A stretch of 22,823 nucleotides of DNA from an uncultured Clostridia bacterium. Its GTDB lineage: Bacteria > Bacillota > Clostridia > Christensenellales > Pumilibacteraceae. The notes under the pieces were generated by a model. The model was not told the origin of the DNA and ran no database searches. It worked only from the letters and a program-made list of their open reading frames with translations. The stretch spans positions 1 through 22,823 of the forward strand of contig CAKQPR010000024.1 in NCBI GenBank assembly GCA_934270565.1, written 5' to 3'. How positions within the stretch are numbered: position 1 is the first letter of the stretch; every line of letters begins with the position of its first letter. Of the stretch, positions 1 to 7,030 are shown piece after piece. The position numbers were made by a program, and so were the translations under genes.

Positions 1-48
1 TATTCTCTTGTCAACGTTCAGCGCCGCCCCTCGCGAGACAGCCTACAT

Positions 49-77
49 ATAATACCATATCTACTTTACTTTGTCAA
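49..77 (-). promoter_or_regulatory. Leftward promoter for a gene beyond the left edge
   Basis: On the minus strand, TTGACA (77-72), a 17-bp spacer and TATTAT (54-49) form a near-consensus SigA-type promoter pointing out of the window. It is divergent from the cysK promoter. The transcript would start near position 42, but no start codon is evident in the few bases left, so its gene is unknown. Confidence 0.6.
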
Positions 78-156
78 CAATTTTTACACGGTTTTTCAAA
101 AAAAATTTTCGGTTTTTGTCAAATAATTTTTTTTGCAGGTTATATGCCCTATTCCG

Positions 157-185
157 TTGACATACAATGAAACAAGTGCTATAAT
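157..185 (+). promoter_or_regulatory. Promoter of the cysK leader
   Basis: TTGACA (157-162), a 17-bp spacer and TATAAT (180-185) match the consensus exactly. The cysK leader is then about 195 nt long. An imperfect palindrome at about 201-221 (AAAT...ATTT arms around TAGTAGGTGA) lies just downstream and could be an operator for the neighbouring Rrf2 protein; that is inference only. Confidence 0.75.
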
Positions 186-220
186 CACAATAACATATCA
201 AATTAGTAGGTGATTGATTT

Positions 221-292
221 ATGTTACGAAATCGAGACGTATACTTTGAAGTTTTACCCTACTCCGGCGAGCGATGTCGGGCGAAGAAGTAA
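221..292 (+). CDS. Possible 23-codon leader peptide upstream of cysK
   Basis: ATG at 221 opens a 23-codon frame ending in TAA at 290-292, preceded by a weak AGGTGA about 8 nt upstream. The peptide has one cysteine near its end (GERCRAKK). Its place in the long cysK leader would suit a leader peptide, but there is no run of Cys codons and no clear terminator after it. It may be chance. Confidence 0.3.
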   Translation: MLRNRDVYFEVLPYSGERCRAKK

Positions 293-387
293 AACAAAAA
301 AAAGAAACGCGACTATCTATATATAATATAGCGACGAGGCGATTAAACGGTTTATAAAAACGCCCGCCGCAAAAGGAGAATTTAACA

Positions 388-1326
388 ATGGCTAATATTT
401 ACAAATCGGCGGACGAACTTATAGGAAAGACTCCGCTGCTCGAACTCAGACACATCGAAAAAGAATACGGACTTAAAGCAACTTTGCTTGCAAAGCTCGA
501 ATATTTTAATCCCGCGGGATCGGTAAAGGATCGTATCGCGAAAGCGATGATCGAGGACGCGGAGAAAAGCGGCAAACTGAAAGCGGGCGCAACGATCGTC
601 GAACCCACTTCGGGTAATACCGGAATAGGAATCGCGGCGGTAGGAACGGCAAAGGGGTATAAAGTAATTCTCACCATGCCGGACACGATGTCTATCGAGC
701 GACGCAGACTTATAAAAGCTTACGGCGCGGAAATCGTTCTTTCCGAAGGTGCGAAAGGCATGAAAGGCGCGATCGCAAAAGCCGAGGAGCTTGCGGCAAC
801 AATCGACGGCGCTATTATCCTCGGACAATTCGTAAACCCCGCAAATCCGAAAGCGCATTACGAAACGACCGGACCGGAAATTTATAACGACACCGACGGA
901 AAAGTCGATTACTTCGTAGCGGGCGTAGGCACGGGCGGAACGCTTTCGGGCACAGGCAAATACCTCAAGGAAAAAATCGACGGCGTAAAGGTTGTAGCGG
1001 TCGAACCCGAAACCTCTCCCGTTCTGTCGAAAGGCGTTGCCGGTCCGCACAAAATTCAGGGTATCGGCGCGGGCTTCGTTCCCGCAACCCTTGACACGAA
1101 CGTTTACGACGAAGTTATCGCCGTCGCGAACGAGGACGCGTTCACTTACGGCAGGCAGATCGGCAAGCTCGAAGGCGTGCTCGTAGGTATTTCGTCGGGT
1201 GCGGCGCTCAAAGCCGCGATAGACCTCGCTAAGCGCAAGGAAAACGAAGGCAAAACGATAGTTGTTCTCTTCCCCGACAGCGGCGACAGATACCTTTCCA
1301 CGCCCCTCTTTGCGGACGCGGAATAA
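388..1326 (+). CDS. cysK: Cysteine synthase (O-acetylserine thiol-lyase)
   Basis: PLP-dependent enzyme of cytosolic cysteine synthesis; it replaces the acetyl group of O-acetylserine with sulfide. Visible family marks are GKTPLLEL near the N-terminus, the PLP-lysine motif NPAGSVKDR with K47, the substrate-binding TSGNTG loop, the GVGTGGTLSGTG phosphate-binding loop and a C-terminal SGDRYLST. The 312-residue length is usual for CysK rather than for cystathionine beta-synthase. The ATG is supported by AAAGGAG about 8 nt upstream. The Rrf2 regulator follows after 12 nt, so the two are probably cotranscribed, an arrangement familiar from Bacillota in which the Rrf2 protein senses the cysteine or Fe-S state. 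The functional call is firm; the exact sulfur donor is not visible. Confidence 0.95.
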   Translation: MANIYKSADELIGKTPLLELRHIEKEYGLKATLLAKLEYFNPAGSVKDRIAKAMIEDAEKSGKLKAGATIVEPTSGNTGIGIAAVGTAKGYKVILTMPDTMSIERRRLIKAYGAEIVLSEGAKGMKGAIAKAEELAATIDGAIILGQFVNPANPKAHYETTGPEIYNDTDGKVDYFVAGVGTGGTLSGTGKYLKEKIDGVKVVAVEPETSPVLSKGVAGPHKIQGIGAGFVPATLDTNVYDEVIAVANEDAFTYGRQIGKLEGVLVGISSGAALKAAIDLAKRKENEGKTIVVLFPDSGDRYLSTPLFADAE

Positions 1327-1338
1327 GAGGCAATAATT

Positions 1339-1749
1339 ATGATAGTTTCCACGCGCGGGCGATACGCGCTCAGAGTTATGGTCGATCTCGCCGAGCACGC
1401 AGACGAAGGTTACGTTCCGCTGAAAGAAATATCCGAACGACAGGAAATTTCGCTCAAATACCTCGAAAGCATTACCTCTTCCCTGTCAAAGGCGGGGTTG
1501 GTGACGGGCGTTTCGGGTAAAGGCGGCGGTTACGCGCTTGCCGTAAATCCGTCCGTATGTACGGCAAAATCGGTTTTGCTCGCCACCGGCGAAAAACTCA
1601 GCTCGGTCGCGTGCCTCGCCTCGGACACAAACGACTGCCCGCGGGCGGCGAAATGCAAAACTCTGCCGATGTGGAAAAAACTGAACGGCGTTATCGACGA
1701 TTTCTTCGAGAATATTACGATCGAAGATCTTGCCGTCGGCAATTTGTGA
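1339..1749 (+). CDS. Rrf2/IscR family transcriptional regulator
   Basis: A 136-residue Rrf2 protein. The N-terminal winged helix (STRGRYALRVMVDLAEH, then LKEISERQEISLKYLE and the wing GKGGGYAL) is typical. Three cysteines with spacing C-x7-C-x5-C lie in the region where IscR binds its Fe-S cluster, although the first gap is longer than the x5 of E. coli IscR. It could be IscR-like (Fe-S sensing) or CymR-like (cysteine metabolism). The position 12 nt behind cysK favours control of sulfur or cysteine genes, possibly including this operon. The three cysteines argue for a cluster, whereas B. subtilis CymR works through a CysK complex; both readings fit the context. An intrinsic terminator follows. 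Confidence 0.88.
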   Translation: MIVSTRGRYALRVMVDLAEHADEGYVPLKEISERQEISLKYLESITSSLSKAGLVTGVSGKGGGYALAVNPSVCTAKSVLLATGEKLSSVACLASDTNDCPRAAKCKTLPMWKKLNGVIDDFFENITIEDLAVGNL

Positions 1750-1764
1750 AAACATTATACAAAC

Positions 1765-1808
1765 AAAAGCGGTTCGTAAATCAAACGCGAGCCGTTTTCT
1801 TTGTTTTT
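1765..1808 (+). terminator. Terminator of the cysK-rrf2 operon
   Basis: AAAAGCGGTTCG pairs with CGAGCCGTTTT (one bulged G, one G-U) around an 11-nt loop and is followed by TTTTCTTTGTTTTT. Confidence 0.75.
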
Positions 1809-1831
1809 CCGCCCGAAACAAACCAAAATGC

Positions 1832-1861
1832 TTGACTTTATCCCGTTTTCGGTGGTAAAAT
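1832..1861 (+). promoter_or_regulatory. Promoter of the zinc-ribbon membrane protein gene
   Basis: TTGACT (1832-1837), an 18-bp spacer and TAAAAT (1856-1861), about 30 nt before the start codon. Confidence 0.55.
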
Positions 1862-1893
1862 TCTAACAGAAACATAGCAAGAGGAGAAATCAG

Positions 1894-2967
1894 ATGTTAG
1901 TCGACATGAAATGCCCGAACTGCGGCGCTCCCATGACGGGCGACGGAGGCAAATTTTCCTGCCCTCATTGCGGAACGGTTATGTTCGACGTGGTGGAAGC
2001 GAAAATCGACGAGGACGTTACCGTTATCACCGCCGAAGAATTCGCGCAGAAACTCGCCGAAAACAAGCGTTCGTTCGTCATTAACGTGAACGACCGATTA
2101 GAAGAATTCGATATCGACACGATGGTTGCGAACAAGAAGATAAAGGACGCGACCGAATATCTCGCAAAAGGCGAATTCGAGAACGTTAAATCGGCGCTTT
2201 TCGGTGTGAACGACAAACTTTTCTCGGTCGCGAGACTATTGTACCTTTCGAGTATGAAAGTTCGCGACGAATACGAACTGACGAAACACATCGGCAACAT
2301 CGCGATTTGTAATTATTCACAATTATTAAGCCTCGCCGACGAAGAAACAAAACGCACCTACAACGACATTCGCGAATACTGTCTGAAAAAACAAGCCGTA
2401 AAAAACGAAATTCTCGAAGTCGAAAAGCTGCTTGACGTAAAACTCTACGACGAAGCAATGACTTACTCTAAGCGCATGTGCCAGATCTACCCGCAAGCCG
2501 CTCTCGCGTGGTGTGAATTATATAAAGCAAAGAAACTTAAAAACCCTAAATACAACGGAAAGGAAGAGCACAAGAAAGCATTATCCTGCCCCGACTACCT
2601 CGGTAACATTCAAAAGGTAAAAGAAGATTGCGATAATAAGGCAAAGGAAAATCTGAAAGAGTTTTCGAAAGGTCCGGTTCTGATATTCTGGTTTTTAATT
2701 CTTGCGATTCCTCTGCTCGGTCTTTACGAAATCATATTCGATCTTCTCTTATCTAAAATCGGCTTCGAATTTCTGAAAAGCACAATCGGATCGGGCGTTC
2801 CCGTCGTTTATCTTATAATAATTGCCGCATACCTGCTGACGGTAGCAACAGGAAGCATCGTTCATTCTCTGCTGAAGAAAAAACGTTTAAAAGCCAAAGC
2901 ATATAAAACGTTGCATGATCCCGAAGAATATTTCAAAGCGATTTACAACAACTGCAAATCTTTTTAA
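1894..2967 (+). CDS. Zinc-ribbon protein with two C-terminal membrane helices, function unknown
   Basis: A 357-residue protein with an N-terminal zinc ribbon (C7-P-N-C10 and C23-P-H-C26), then a long polar, mostly helical middle with TPR-like character (residues about 85-235), then two hydrophobic segments at about 260-285 and 302-325 and a basic, lysine-rich tail. There is no N-terminal signal peptide, so it should be a tail-anchored inner-membrane protein with a cytoplasmic zinc ribbon. AGAGGAG about 8 nt upstream supports the ATG at 1894; M5 is a weaker alternative. It is a single-gene unit between its own promoter and terminator. Similar zinc-ribbon plus TM proteins are common in Clostridia without an assigned role. 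I do not recognise a function. Confidence 0.8.
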   Translation: MLVDMKCPNCGAPMTGDGGKFSCPHCGTVMFDVVEAKIDEDVTVITAEEFAQKLAENKRSFVINVNDRLEEFDIDTMVANKKIKDATEYLAKGEFENVKSALFGVNDKLFSVARLLYLSSMKVRDEYELTKHIGNIAICNYSQLLSLADEETKRTYNDIREYCLKKQAVKNEILEVEKLLDVKLYDEAMTYSKRMCQIYPQAALAWCELYKAKKLKNPKYNGKEEHKKALSCPDYLGNIQKVKEDCDNKAKENLKEFSKGPVLIFWFLILAIPLLGLYEIIFDLLLSKIGFEFLKSTIGSGVPVVYLIIIAAYLLTVATGSIVHSLLKKKRLKAKAYKTLHDPEEYFKAIYNNCKSF

Positions 2968-2970
2968 GCA

Positions 2971-3007
2971 AAAAGGTGCAAGCCGACAAAGCCTGCACCT
3001 TTTCTTT
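2971..3007 (+). terminator. Strong intrinsic terminator
   Basis: A 10-bp perfect stem, AAAAGGTGCA with TGCACCTTTT, and a T-rich tail (TTTTCTTTATA), just after the zinc-ribbon membrane gene. Confidence 0.85.
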
Positions 3008-3111
3008 ATAATACAAGCGAGAAAACTTGCGCGGCTCAGGGTTTTCGAGCGCAGCGTTTCAACGGAAACGGCGGATTTGCGAAGGCAAAGCCGTAAGCAA
3101 CGACAGTTGCG

Positions 3112-3130
3112 GACAAAATTTTATTTTGTC
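3112..3130. repeat. Perfect inverted repeat in a gene-free stretch
   Basis: GACAAAAT, 3-nt spacer, ATTTTGTC. It lies in the 148-bp gap between two converging genes. No coding frame is visible in this gap. A TATAAT at 3148-3153 follows, but only a poor -35 (TTGTCT) can be matched to it. Confidence 0.4.
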
Positions 3131-3155
3131 TCGTTTCTATGTTACAATATAATTG

Positions 3156-4139
3156 TTATCTCTGAACTCTGCCCGTTCCGTCGCCGCCAGCAAGATGCCC
3201 GATTTCATCGACTGTAAGATAAGCCATATCGCCTTCGATCGAGTGTTTGAGGACCGCCGCAGCAACTGCGAAATCGACGGATTTCTGCAAGTCATACCCA
3301 TGCGTCCGAGCGTAAATAAGCCCCGCGGCAAACGCGTCTCCGCCGCCCACTCTGTCAACTATGCGCATCGAATAAGTGCGCGATTCGGCGAAACCGTCGG
3401 CGGTATAAAGCGCTCCGGAATAGTCGTTGTCGCTTGCCGAGAACGATTCGCGGCGGGTGAACGCTACCGTTCCGAACCCGAATTTTTCGATGAGTTTGTC
3501 GGCAAGTTCGCGTTCGTTGTCGGCAGTCGTTCCGAACACGTCGGAAACCTGCGGAACGTTTGTAATACATACGTCCACGAACGGCATCAAGTTCATAAGC
3601 ACGCGGCTCGCTTTTTCCTTGCTCCAAAGTTTTGCTCGATAATTCGGATCACAGGACACCGTAAGTCCGAGCTTTTTTGCGTTTTTAGCGGCGTCGAGGC
3701 AAATTTCGGCGAGTTCGTCCGAAAGCGCGGGGGTAATTCCGGTAAAATGAAACCAGCCTGCGCCGTCAAAAATTTTCTTCCAGTCGAACTCGTTGCGGCG
3801 GGCAAGTGAAATCGCGCTTCCCGCACGGTCGTAAACAACCTTGCTCGGGCGTTGCGCCGCGCCCTTTTCGCAAAAATAAATACCGACGCGATCTCCTCCG
3901 CGAACGATAAGCGACGTATCTACACCGATTTTGCGAAGCGTATTGATCGCGTTCTGTCCGATATCGTTTTTCGGCAGTTTTGTTACGAACGCCGCGTCCT
4001 CACCCATTACGGAGAGCGCCGCGGCAACGTTTGCCTCCGCTCCGCCGTAAGTCGCCTCGTAGACTTCAGCCTGCGCGATCCGCTTATATCCGTACGGCTG
4101 AAGTCTCAGCATTATTTCTCCGAACGTTACTACTCTCAT
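3156..4139 (-). CDS. kdgK: PfkB family sugar kinase, probably 2-keto-3-deoxygluconate kinase
   Basis: A ribokinase-fold kinase of 328 residues, likely phosphorylating 2-keto-3-deoxygluconate to KDPG in sugar-acid breakdown. Marks are the N-terminal VTFGEIMLRL, the substrate/glycine loop YGGAEANVA, the central CDPNYRAKLW typical of KDG kinases, and the C-terminal DRVGGGDAFAAGL whose Asp is the catalytic base. The start at 4139 is chosen because AAAGGAG lies about 8 nt before this ATG; an in-frame ATG 54 nt upstream has no ribosome site and would sit on the promoter. It stands alone: no KDPG aldolase or uronate isomerase is nearby, so fructokinase or another sugar kinase role remains possible. 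It is divergent from rdgB, with both promoters packed into about 65 bp. Confidence 0.85.
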   Translation of the reverse strand: MRVVTFGEIMLRLQPYGYKRIAQAEVYEATYGGAEANVAAALSVMGEDAAFVTKLPKNDIGQNAINTLRKIGVDTSLIVRGGDRVGIYFCEKGAAQRPSKVVYDRAGSAISLARRNEFDWKKIFDGAGWFHFTGITPALSDELAEICLDAAKNAKKLGLTVSCDPNYRAKLWSKEKASRVLMNLMPFVDVCITNVPQVSDVFGTTADNERELADKLIEKFGFGTVAFTRRESFSASDNDYSGALYTADGFAESRTYSMRIVDRVGGGDAFAAGLIYARTHGYDLQKSVDFAVAAAVLKHSIEGDMAYLTVDEIGHLAGGDGTGRVQR

Positions 4140-4161
4140 TTTTATTGCTCCTTTGTAAACT

Positions 4162-4190
4162 ATTATAATATAAATACCGAAAAAAGGCAA
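4162..4190 (-). promoter_or_regulatory. Promoter of the PfkB kinase gene
   Basis: On the minus strand TTGCCT (4190-4185), a 17-bp spacer and TATAAT (4167-4162), 22 nt before the start codon. Confidence 0.65.
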
Positions 4191-4198
4191 CAAACTTT

Positions 4199-4227
4199 TT
4201 GACTTATACGCATATTTTTGCTAAAAT
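4199..4227 (+). promoter_or_regulatory. Promoter of rdgB and the phosphodiesterase
   Basis: TTGACT (4199-4204), a 17-bp spacer and TAAAAT (4222-4227). It sits back to back with the leftward kinase promoter; the two -35 boxes are 8 bp apart. Confidence 0.65.
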
Positions 4228-4242
4228 ATTGACGAGGTGCGT

Positions 4243-4812
4243 ATGAAAACTCTGATAATCGCAAGCAACAACAAAGGCAAAATCCGCGAAATCAAGGAAC
4301 TTCTCGGCGATAAGTTCGACGTAAAAGCAATGGGCGAAATAGGCGTTACCGCCGACCCCGAAGAAACGGGCTCGACCTTTGCCGAAAACGCGCTCATAAA
4401 AGCGAAAGCCGTTTACGATTTGTGCCGTATGCCGGTAATCGCCGACGACAGCGGGCTTGCTGTTGACGCGCTCGGAGGCGCGCCCGGGGTTTATTCGGCT
4501 CGGTACGCCGGCGAAGGGCACGACGATCGGGCAAACAACGATAAACTTCTTAAACATCTCGAAGGCGTTACCGACCGTTCGGCAAAATTCGTTTCGTCTG
4601 TGGTCTATTATGACGGCACGCGTACCGAAACCGCCGACGGCACGGTAAACGGCTATATCGCGCTTGCTCCGAGCGGAAAAGGCGGATTCGGGTACGATCC
4701 GCTGTTCTTCTCGACCGAACTCGGCAAGACTTTCGGCGACGCGACCGAGGCTGAGAAAAACACGGTAAGCCACCGTTTCCGCGCGTTCTCCGCTCTCGCG
4801 AAAAAGATCTGA
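4243..4812 (+). CDS. rdgB: dITP/XTP pyrophosphatase (RdgB/HAM1 family)
   Basis: A house-cleaning nucleotidase that hydrolyses dITP, ITP and XTP to the monophosphates and keeps deaminated purines out of nucleic acids. The full family pattern is present: ASNNKGKIREI at the N-terminus, TGSTFAENALIKAKA, the metal-binding ADDSGLAVDAL with GAPGVYSARYAG, then GKGGFGYDPLF and SHRFRA near the end. The length of 189 residues is normal. I prefer the ATG at 4243, which has GAGG 5 nt upstream; the in-frame GTG at 4237 overlaps that ribosome site. The YfcE-like phosphodiesterase follows after 15 nt, a pairing common in Bacillota, so the two form an operon. Confidence 0.94.
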   Translation: MKTLIIASNNKGKIREIKELLGDKFDVKAMGEIGVTADPEETGSTFAENALIKAKAVYDLCRMPVIADDSGLAVDALGGAPGVYSARYAGEGHDDRANNDKLLKHLEGVTDRSAKFVSSVVYYDGTRTETADGTVNGYIALAPSGKGGFGYDPLFFSTELGKTFGDATEAEKNTVSHRFRAFSALAKKI

Positions 4813-4827
4813 ACGGAGCGGCTTAAT

Positions 4828-5310
4828 TTGCTTATGGATAACTTTGTTATAATTTCGGACACTCACGGGCTCGGCTACGAGGTTCTTGACAACCTTCTGC
4901 CCGTTATCAACTCCGCCGACGCGCTCGTTCATCTCGGCGACGGTCTGAGAGATTTAGCCGCGTACCGCTCGCTTATTACCGTTCCGATTATCAGAGTCCG
5001 CGGTAACTGCGACGTCTCTTCGCCCGACGACGAGGACGTTTTTGTCGATACGAGTGCCGGAAAGGTTTTGTTCACACACGGACACGCGCACAAGGTGAAC
5101 GACGGCTTACTCGATCTCGCGCTAACTGCCGAGGAGCACGGTTGCAGATATGTTTTTTACGGACATACGCACTGCTATTCGGAAGAAACCTACCGCGGAA
5201 TTACGCTCGTAAACGTGCCCAGTCTCACCCGACCGAGAGGGTTTTACCGCGCTTACTGCACCGCTTTCGTCGAGCACGGAAAACTTCTTGCAAAAATTGT
5301 TGCAATATAG
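4828..5310 (+). CDS. YfcE/MJ0936-type metallophosphoesterase
   Basis: A 160-residue calcineurin-like phosphodiesterase with the complete metal-binding set: ISDTHG, HLGDGLRD, RGNCD, THGHAHKVNDG and YGHTHC. It is cytosolic; relatives hydrolyse small phosphodiesters in vitro but the natural substrate is not settled. The start is uncertain by two codons: TTG at 4828 has GGAG 9 nt upstream, whereas the ATG at 4834 has 15 nt spacing; I took the TTG. It is the second gene of the rdgB operon. No clear terminator is visible between its stop and the tRNA promoter, so some readthrough into the tRNA cluster is possible. Confidence 0.88.
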   Translation: MLMDNFVIISDTHGLGYEVLDNLLPVINSADALVHLGDGLRDLAAYRSLITVPIIRVRGNCDVSSPDDEDVFVDTSAGKVLFTHGHAHKVNDGLLDLALTAEEHGCRYVFYGHTHCYSEETYRGITLVNVPSLTRPRGFYRAYCTAFVEHGKLLAKIVAI

Positions 5311-5321
5311 CGTTAAAATCG

Positions 5322-5350
5322 TTGACTTTTTCCTTCGATTGTGGTATTAT
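5322..5350 (+). promoter_or_regulatory. Promoter of the tRNA cluster
   Basis: TTGACT (5322-5327), a 17-bp spacer and TATTAT (5345-5350), ending 25 bp before the first tRNA. Confidence 0.7.
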
Positions 5351-5374
5351 TTTTAGGCGTTGTGTAAATGGCGT

Positions 5375-5448
5375 GCGGGTGTAGCTCAATGGTAGAGTTC
5401 CAGCCTTCCAAGCTGGCTGCGTGGGTCCGATTCCCATCACCCGCTCCA
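5375..5448 (+). tRNA. tRNA-Gly (TCC)
   Basis: Acceptor GCGGGTG pairs with CACCCGC; the anticodon loop CTTCCAA gives TCC; T-arm GTGGGTCCGATTCCCAT; CCA is encoded. First gene of a six-tRNA array. Confidence 0.95.
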
Positions 5449-5455
5449 TTTTTTT

Positions 5456-5532
<77 letters not shown>

Positions 5533-5546
5533 CAATATTTCCTATG

Positions 5547-5623
5547 GTGGGTATAGCTCAGCAGGTTAGAGCGCCAGGTTGTGGCCCTGGAGGTCAAGAG
5601 TTCGAATCTCTTTACTCACCCCA
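5547..5623 (+). tRNA. tRNA-His (GTG)
   Basis: Acceptor GTGGGTA pairs with TACTCAC (one G-U); the anticodon loop TTGTGGC gives GTG; discriminator C and encoded CCA. The G at 5546 immediately before it is the expected genome-encoded G-1 opposite C73, a histidine identity element. Confidence 0.93.
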
Positions 5624-5632
5624 CTTATTTAT

Positions 5633-5707
5633 TGGGGTATCGCCAAGCGGTAAGGCATGAGACTTTGACTTTCACATTCGCAGGTTCAAATCCTGCTACC
5701 CCAGCCA
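5633..5707 (+). tRNA. tRNA-Gln (TTG)
   Basis: Acceptor TGGGGTA pairs with TACCCCA; the anticodon loop CTTTGAC gives TTG; discriminator G and encoded CCA. Confidence 0.94.
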
Positions 5708-5723
5708 TTATCTACTCGCGTAA

Positions 5724-5798
5724 TGGGGTGTCGCCAAGCGGTAAGGCTACGGACTCTGACTCCGTCATCCGGGGGTTCAAATCCCTCCACCCCAGCCA
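5724..5798 (+). tRNA. tRNA-Gln (CTG)
   Basis: Acceptor TGGGGTG pairs with CACCCCA; the anticodon loop CTCTGAC gives CTG; encoded CCA. It closely resembles the preceding tRNA-Gln and presumably arose by duplication, adding a dedicated reader for CAG. Confidence 0.94.
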
Positions 5799-5801
5799 TA
5801 T

Positions 5802-5877
5802 GGTTCATTAGCTCAGATGGTAGAGCACGTGACTTTTAATCACGGTGTCCCGGGTTCGATCCCCGGATGAGCCACCA
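5802..5877 (+). tRNA. tRNA-Lys (TTT), integration target
   Basis: Acceptor GGTTCAT pairs with ATGAGCC (one T-G pair), the anticodon loop CTTTTAA gives TTT, A73 and encoded CCA. From the anticodon loop onward (5833) the sequence is duplicated at 11314, so an integrated element has used the 3' half of this gene as its attachment site. The gene remains intact because the element brings an identical 3' half. Confidence 0.95.
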
Positions 5878-6036
5878 AACCCCGATTTTCTCGGGGTTTT
5901 CTTCTTTTTTAGTAGCGTTTCACTCGTTTTTGAAACGCTATTTTTCGTCGCGTTTTTGTTCTCGCGTTTTTCCCGCTTTTCCGTGCGTAAAAGCGGGGTT
6001 GAAACGCTCGCACGCCGTCCTTAGTTCCGCGCCGTA
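5833..6036. repeat. Left attachment region, copy 1 of a 204-bp direct repeat
   Basis: Starts in the tRNA-Lys anticodon loop and runs through the tRNA 3' half, the tRNA terminator and the last 33 codons (with stop) of the integrase. It matches 11314-11517 over 204 bp; the only differences are a one-base deletion and a one-base insertion in the terminator hairpin and T run. Confidence 0.95.
5878..5910 (+). terminator. Terminator of the tRNA cluster
   Basis: AACCCCGA pairs with TCGGGGTT around a 5-nt loop, with a T-rich tail. It lies inside the attachment repeat. A second perfect hairpin, TAGCGTTTC (5913-5921) with GAAACGCTA (5932-5940) plus TTTTT, follows at once and includes the integrase stop codon in its stem. 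Confidence 0.85.
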
Positions 6037-6843
6037 TAGGTTTACGTAGTGTTCGCTTTGCATTATCGTGCTATGAGTGAGACACCGCGCAAGCGTTATC
6101 GAGGGGCAACCCTCTTTCGCAAGCATTTTCGCGAACGTATGACGGAATATATGCACGCCGTAATGCTCGTATCCGTGCCGTTTTAGGTACTTCGTTAAGT
6201 ATTCGTAAAGACCGTTGCGGGAGTACTTCCCGCCTTTTCCGTTCGGGAACAGTAAACCGCCCTTTTTTATGCCGTTCTTGCGTATGTAGCGCGTTAGCGT
6301 TTGCGTTACCGTTTCGGGTATCGGCAAAATTGCTTGCGTCCCGTTTTTGAGGTGTCGCAACGTTAGCGTGCTTTCGGTTGCGTTTAAGTCGTTCGCCGTG
6401 AGGTTGCGCAACGTTTCCGAGCGTATGCCCGTTGTTATGAGTAATAGCGCGATAACGTCCGCTTTGTTCTTTCCTCGCGTGTTTACCATTTCCGCGACTT
6501 CCTCGTCGGTAAACGTCGGCTTAATTGTCCGTTGCGCTTTCGGTAGTCGTAACCGTTGCGGGGATATTACCCCCGTTTCCGCGCCGTAATTATAAAAACG
6601 CCGTACCGCGCGTAAATATGTGCCTTGGCTCGTGCGGTTCGGTATTCGGTTGATTATGTCATATTCGTATCGTTCGAATATGTCGCGCGTTAGTTTCTTC
6701 GTCGTGGTTGCGTATTTCGGTAGCCACTCGATAAAATACCCTATAAAACGGCGGTAATATTCCCGCGTTACGGGTGATAGTTGCTTTATTTCGTTATCAC
6801 GGTTAAACCGTTCGTATAGTTCCGTTATTTTTAGGTTTTTCAT
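5938..6843 (-). CDS. int: Tyrosine recombinase (integrase)
   Basis: A 301-residue site-specific recombinase that should catalyse integration and excision at tRNA-Lys. An N-terminal SAM-like core-binding domain (about 1-100) precedes the catalytic domain. Active-site residues are R141 (TGIRSETLRNL), K166 in the beta hairpin, H231-x2-R234 (HIFRHTF), H257 (LTHSTIMQ) and the nucleophile Y266 (EHYVNLY). The start at 6843 is chosen because AAAGGA lies 9 nt upstream; an in-frame TTG ten codons earlier has no ribosome site. It is the last gene of the leftward operon and reads toward the attachment site. A 187-bp gene-free, purine-rich (on the mRNA) stretch separates it from the gene before it. Its last 32 codons plus stop are duplicated at the right end. 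Confidence 0.95.
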   Translation of the reverse strand: MKNLKITELYERFNRDNEIKQLSPVTREYYRRFIGYFIEWLPKYATTTKKLTRDIFERYEYDIINRIPNRTSQGTYLRAVRRFYNYGAETGVISPQRLRLPKAQRTIKPTFTDEEVAEMVNTRGKNKADVIALLLITTGIRSETLRNLTANDLNATESTLTLRHLKNGTQAILPIPETVTQTLTRYIRKNGIKKGGLLFPNGKGGKYSRNGLYEYLTKYLKRHGYEHYGVHIFRHTFAKMLAKEGCPSITLARCLTHSTIMQSEHYVNLYGAELRTACERFNPAFTHGKAGKTREQKRDEK

Positions 6844-7030
6844 TGTTCCGTGTCCTTTCGTTCCCCCGCTCAATGCCTACGGCGTTTTCGTTCGTTCTCG
6901 TCCGTTCGTTGCGTTGCGCTCCCCGCGCCCGTTTGTTTTTCCTCGTTCTCTCTTCTTCGTTCGGTTAATATTTCGCGGGGGTGAGTTTTCCGTGCGTTCC
7001 GCTTGGTTTCGGGGTCAATAAGCAAGCGTT
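6844..7030 (-). other. Gene-free stretch between the repeat protein and the integrase
   Basis: This 187-bp stretch has no convincing frame on either strand. On the minus strand it is purine-rich with repeated ACGAACG/ACGAGAACG units. At its right edge AAGCAAG (7020-7026) and CTTGCTT (7034-7040) form a hairpin whose loop holds the stop codon of the upstream gene. Confidence 0.4.

Noticed and set aside
3126..3153. Rightward promoter reading antisense into the PfkB kinase
   Set aside because: TATAAT at 3148-3153 is good but the only -35 is TTGTCT at 16 bp, and no gene follows on that strand.
6874..7030. Extra small gene between the repeat protein and the integrase
   Set aside because: No ATG or GTG frame with a ribosome site on the minus strand; a TTG frame of 15 codons lacks any supporting signal.
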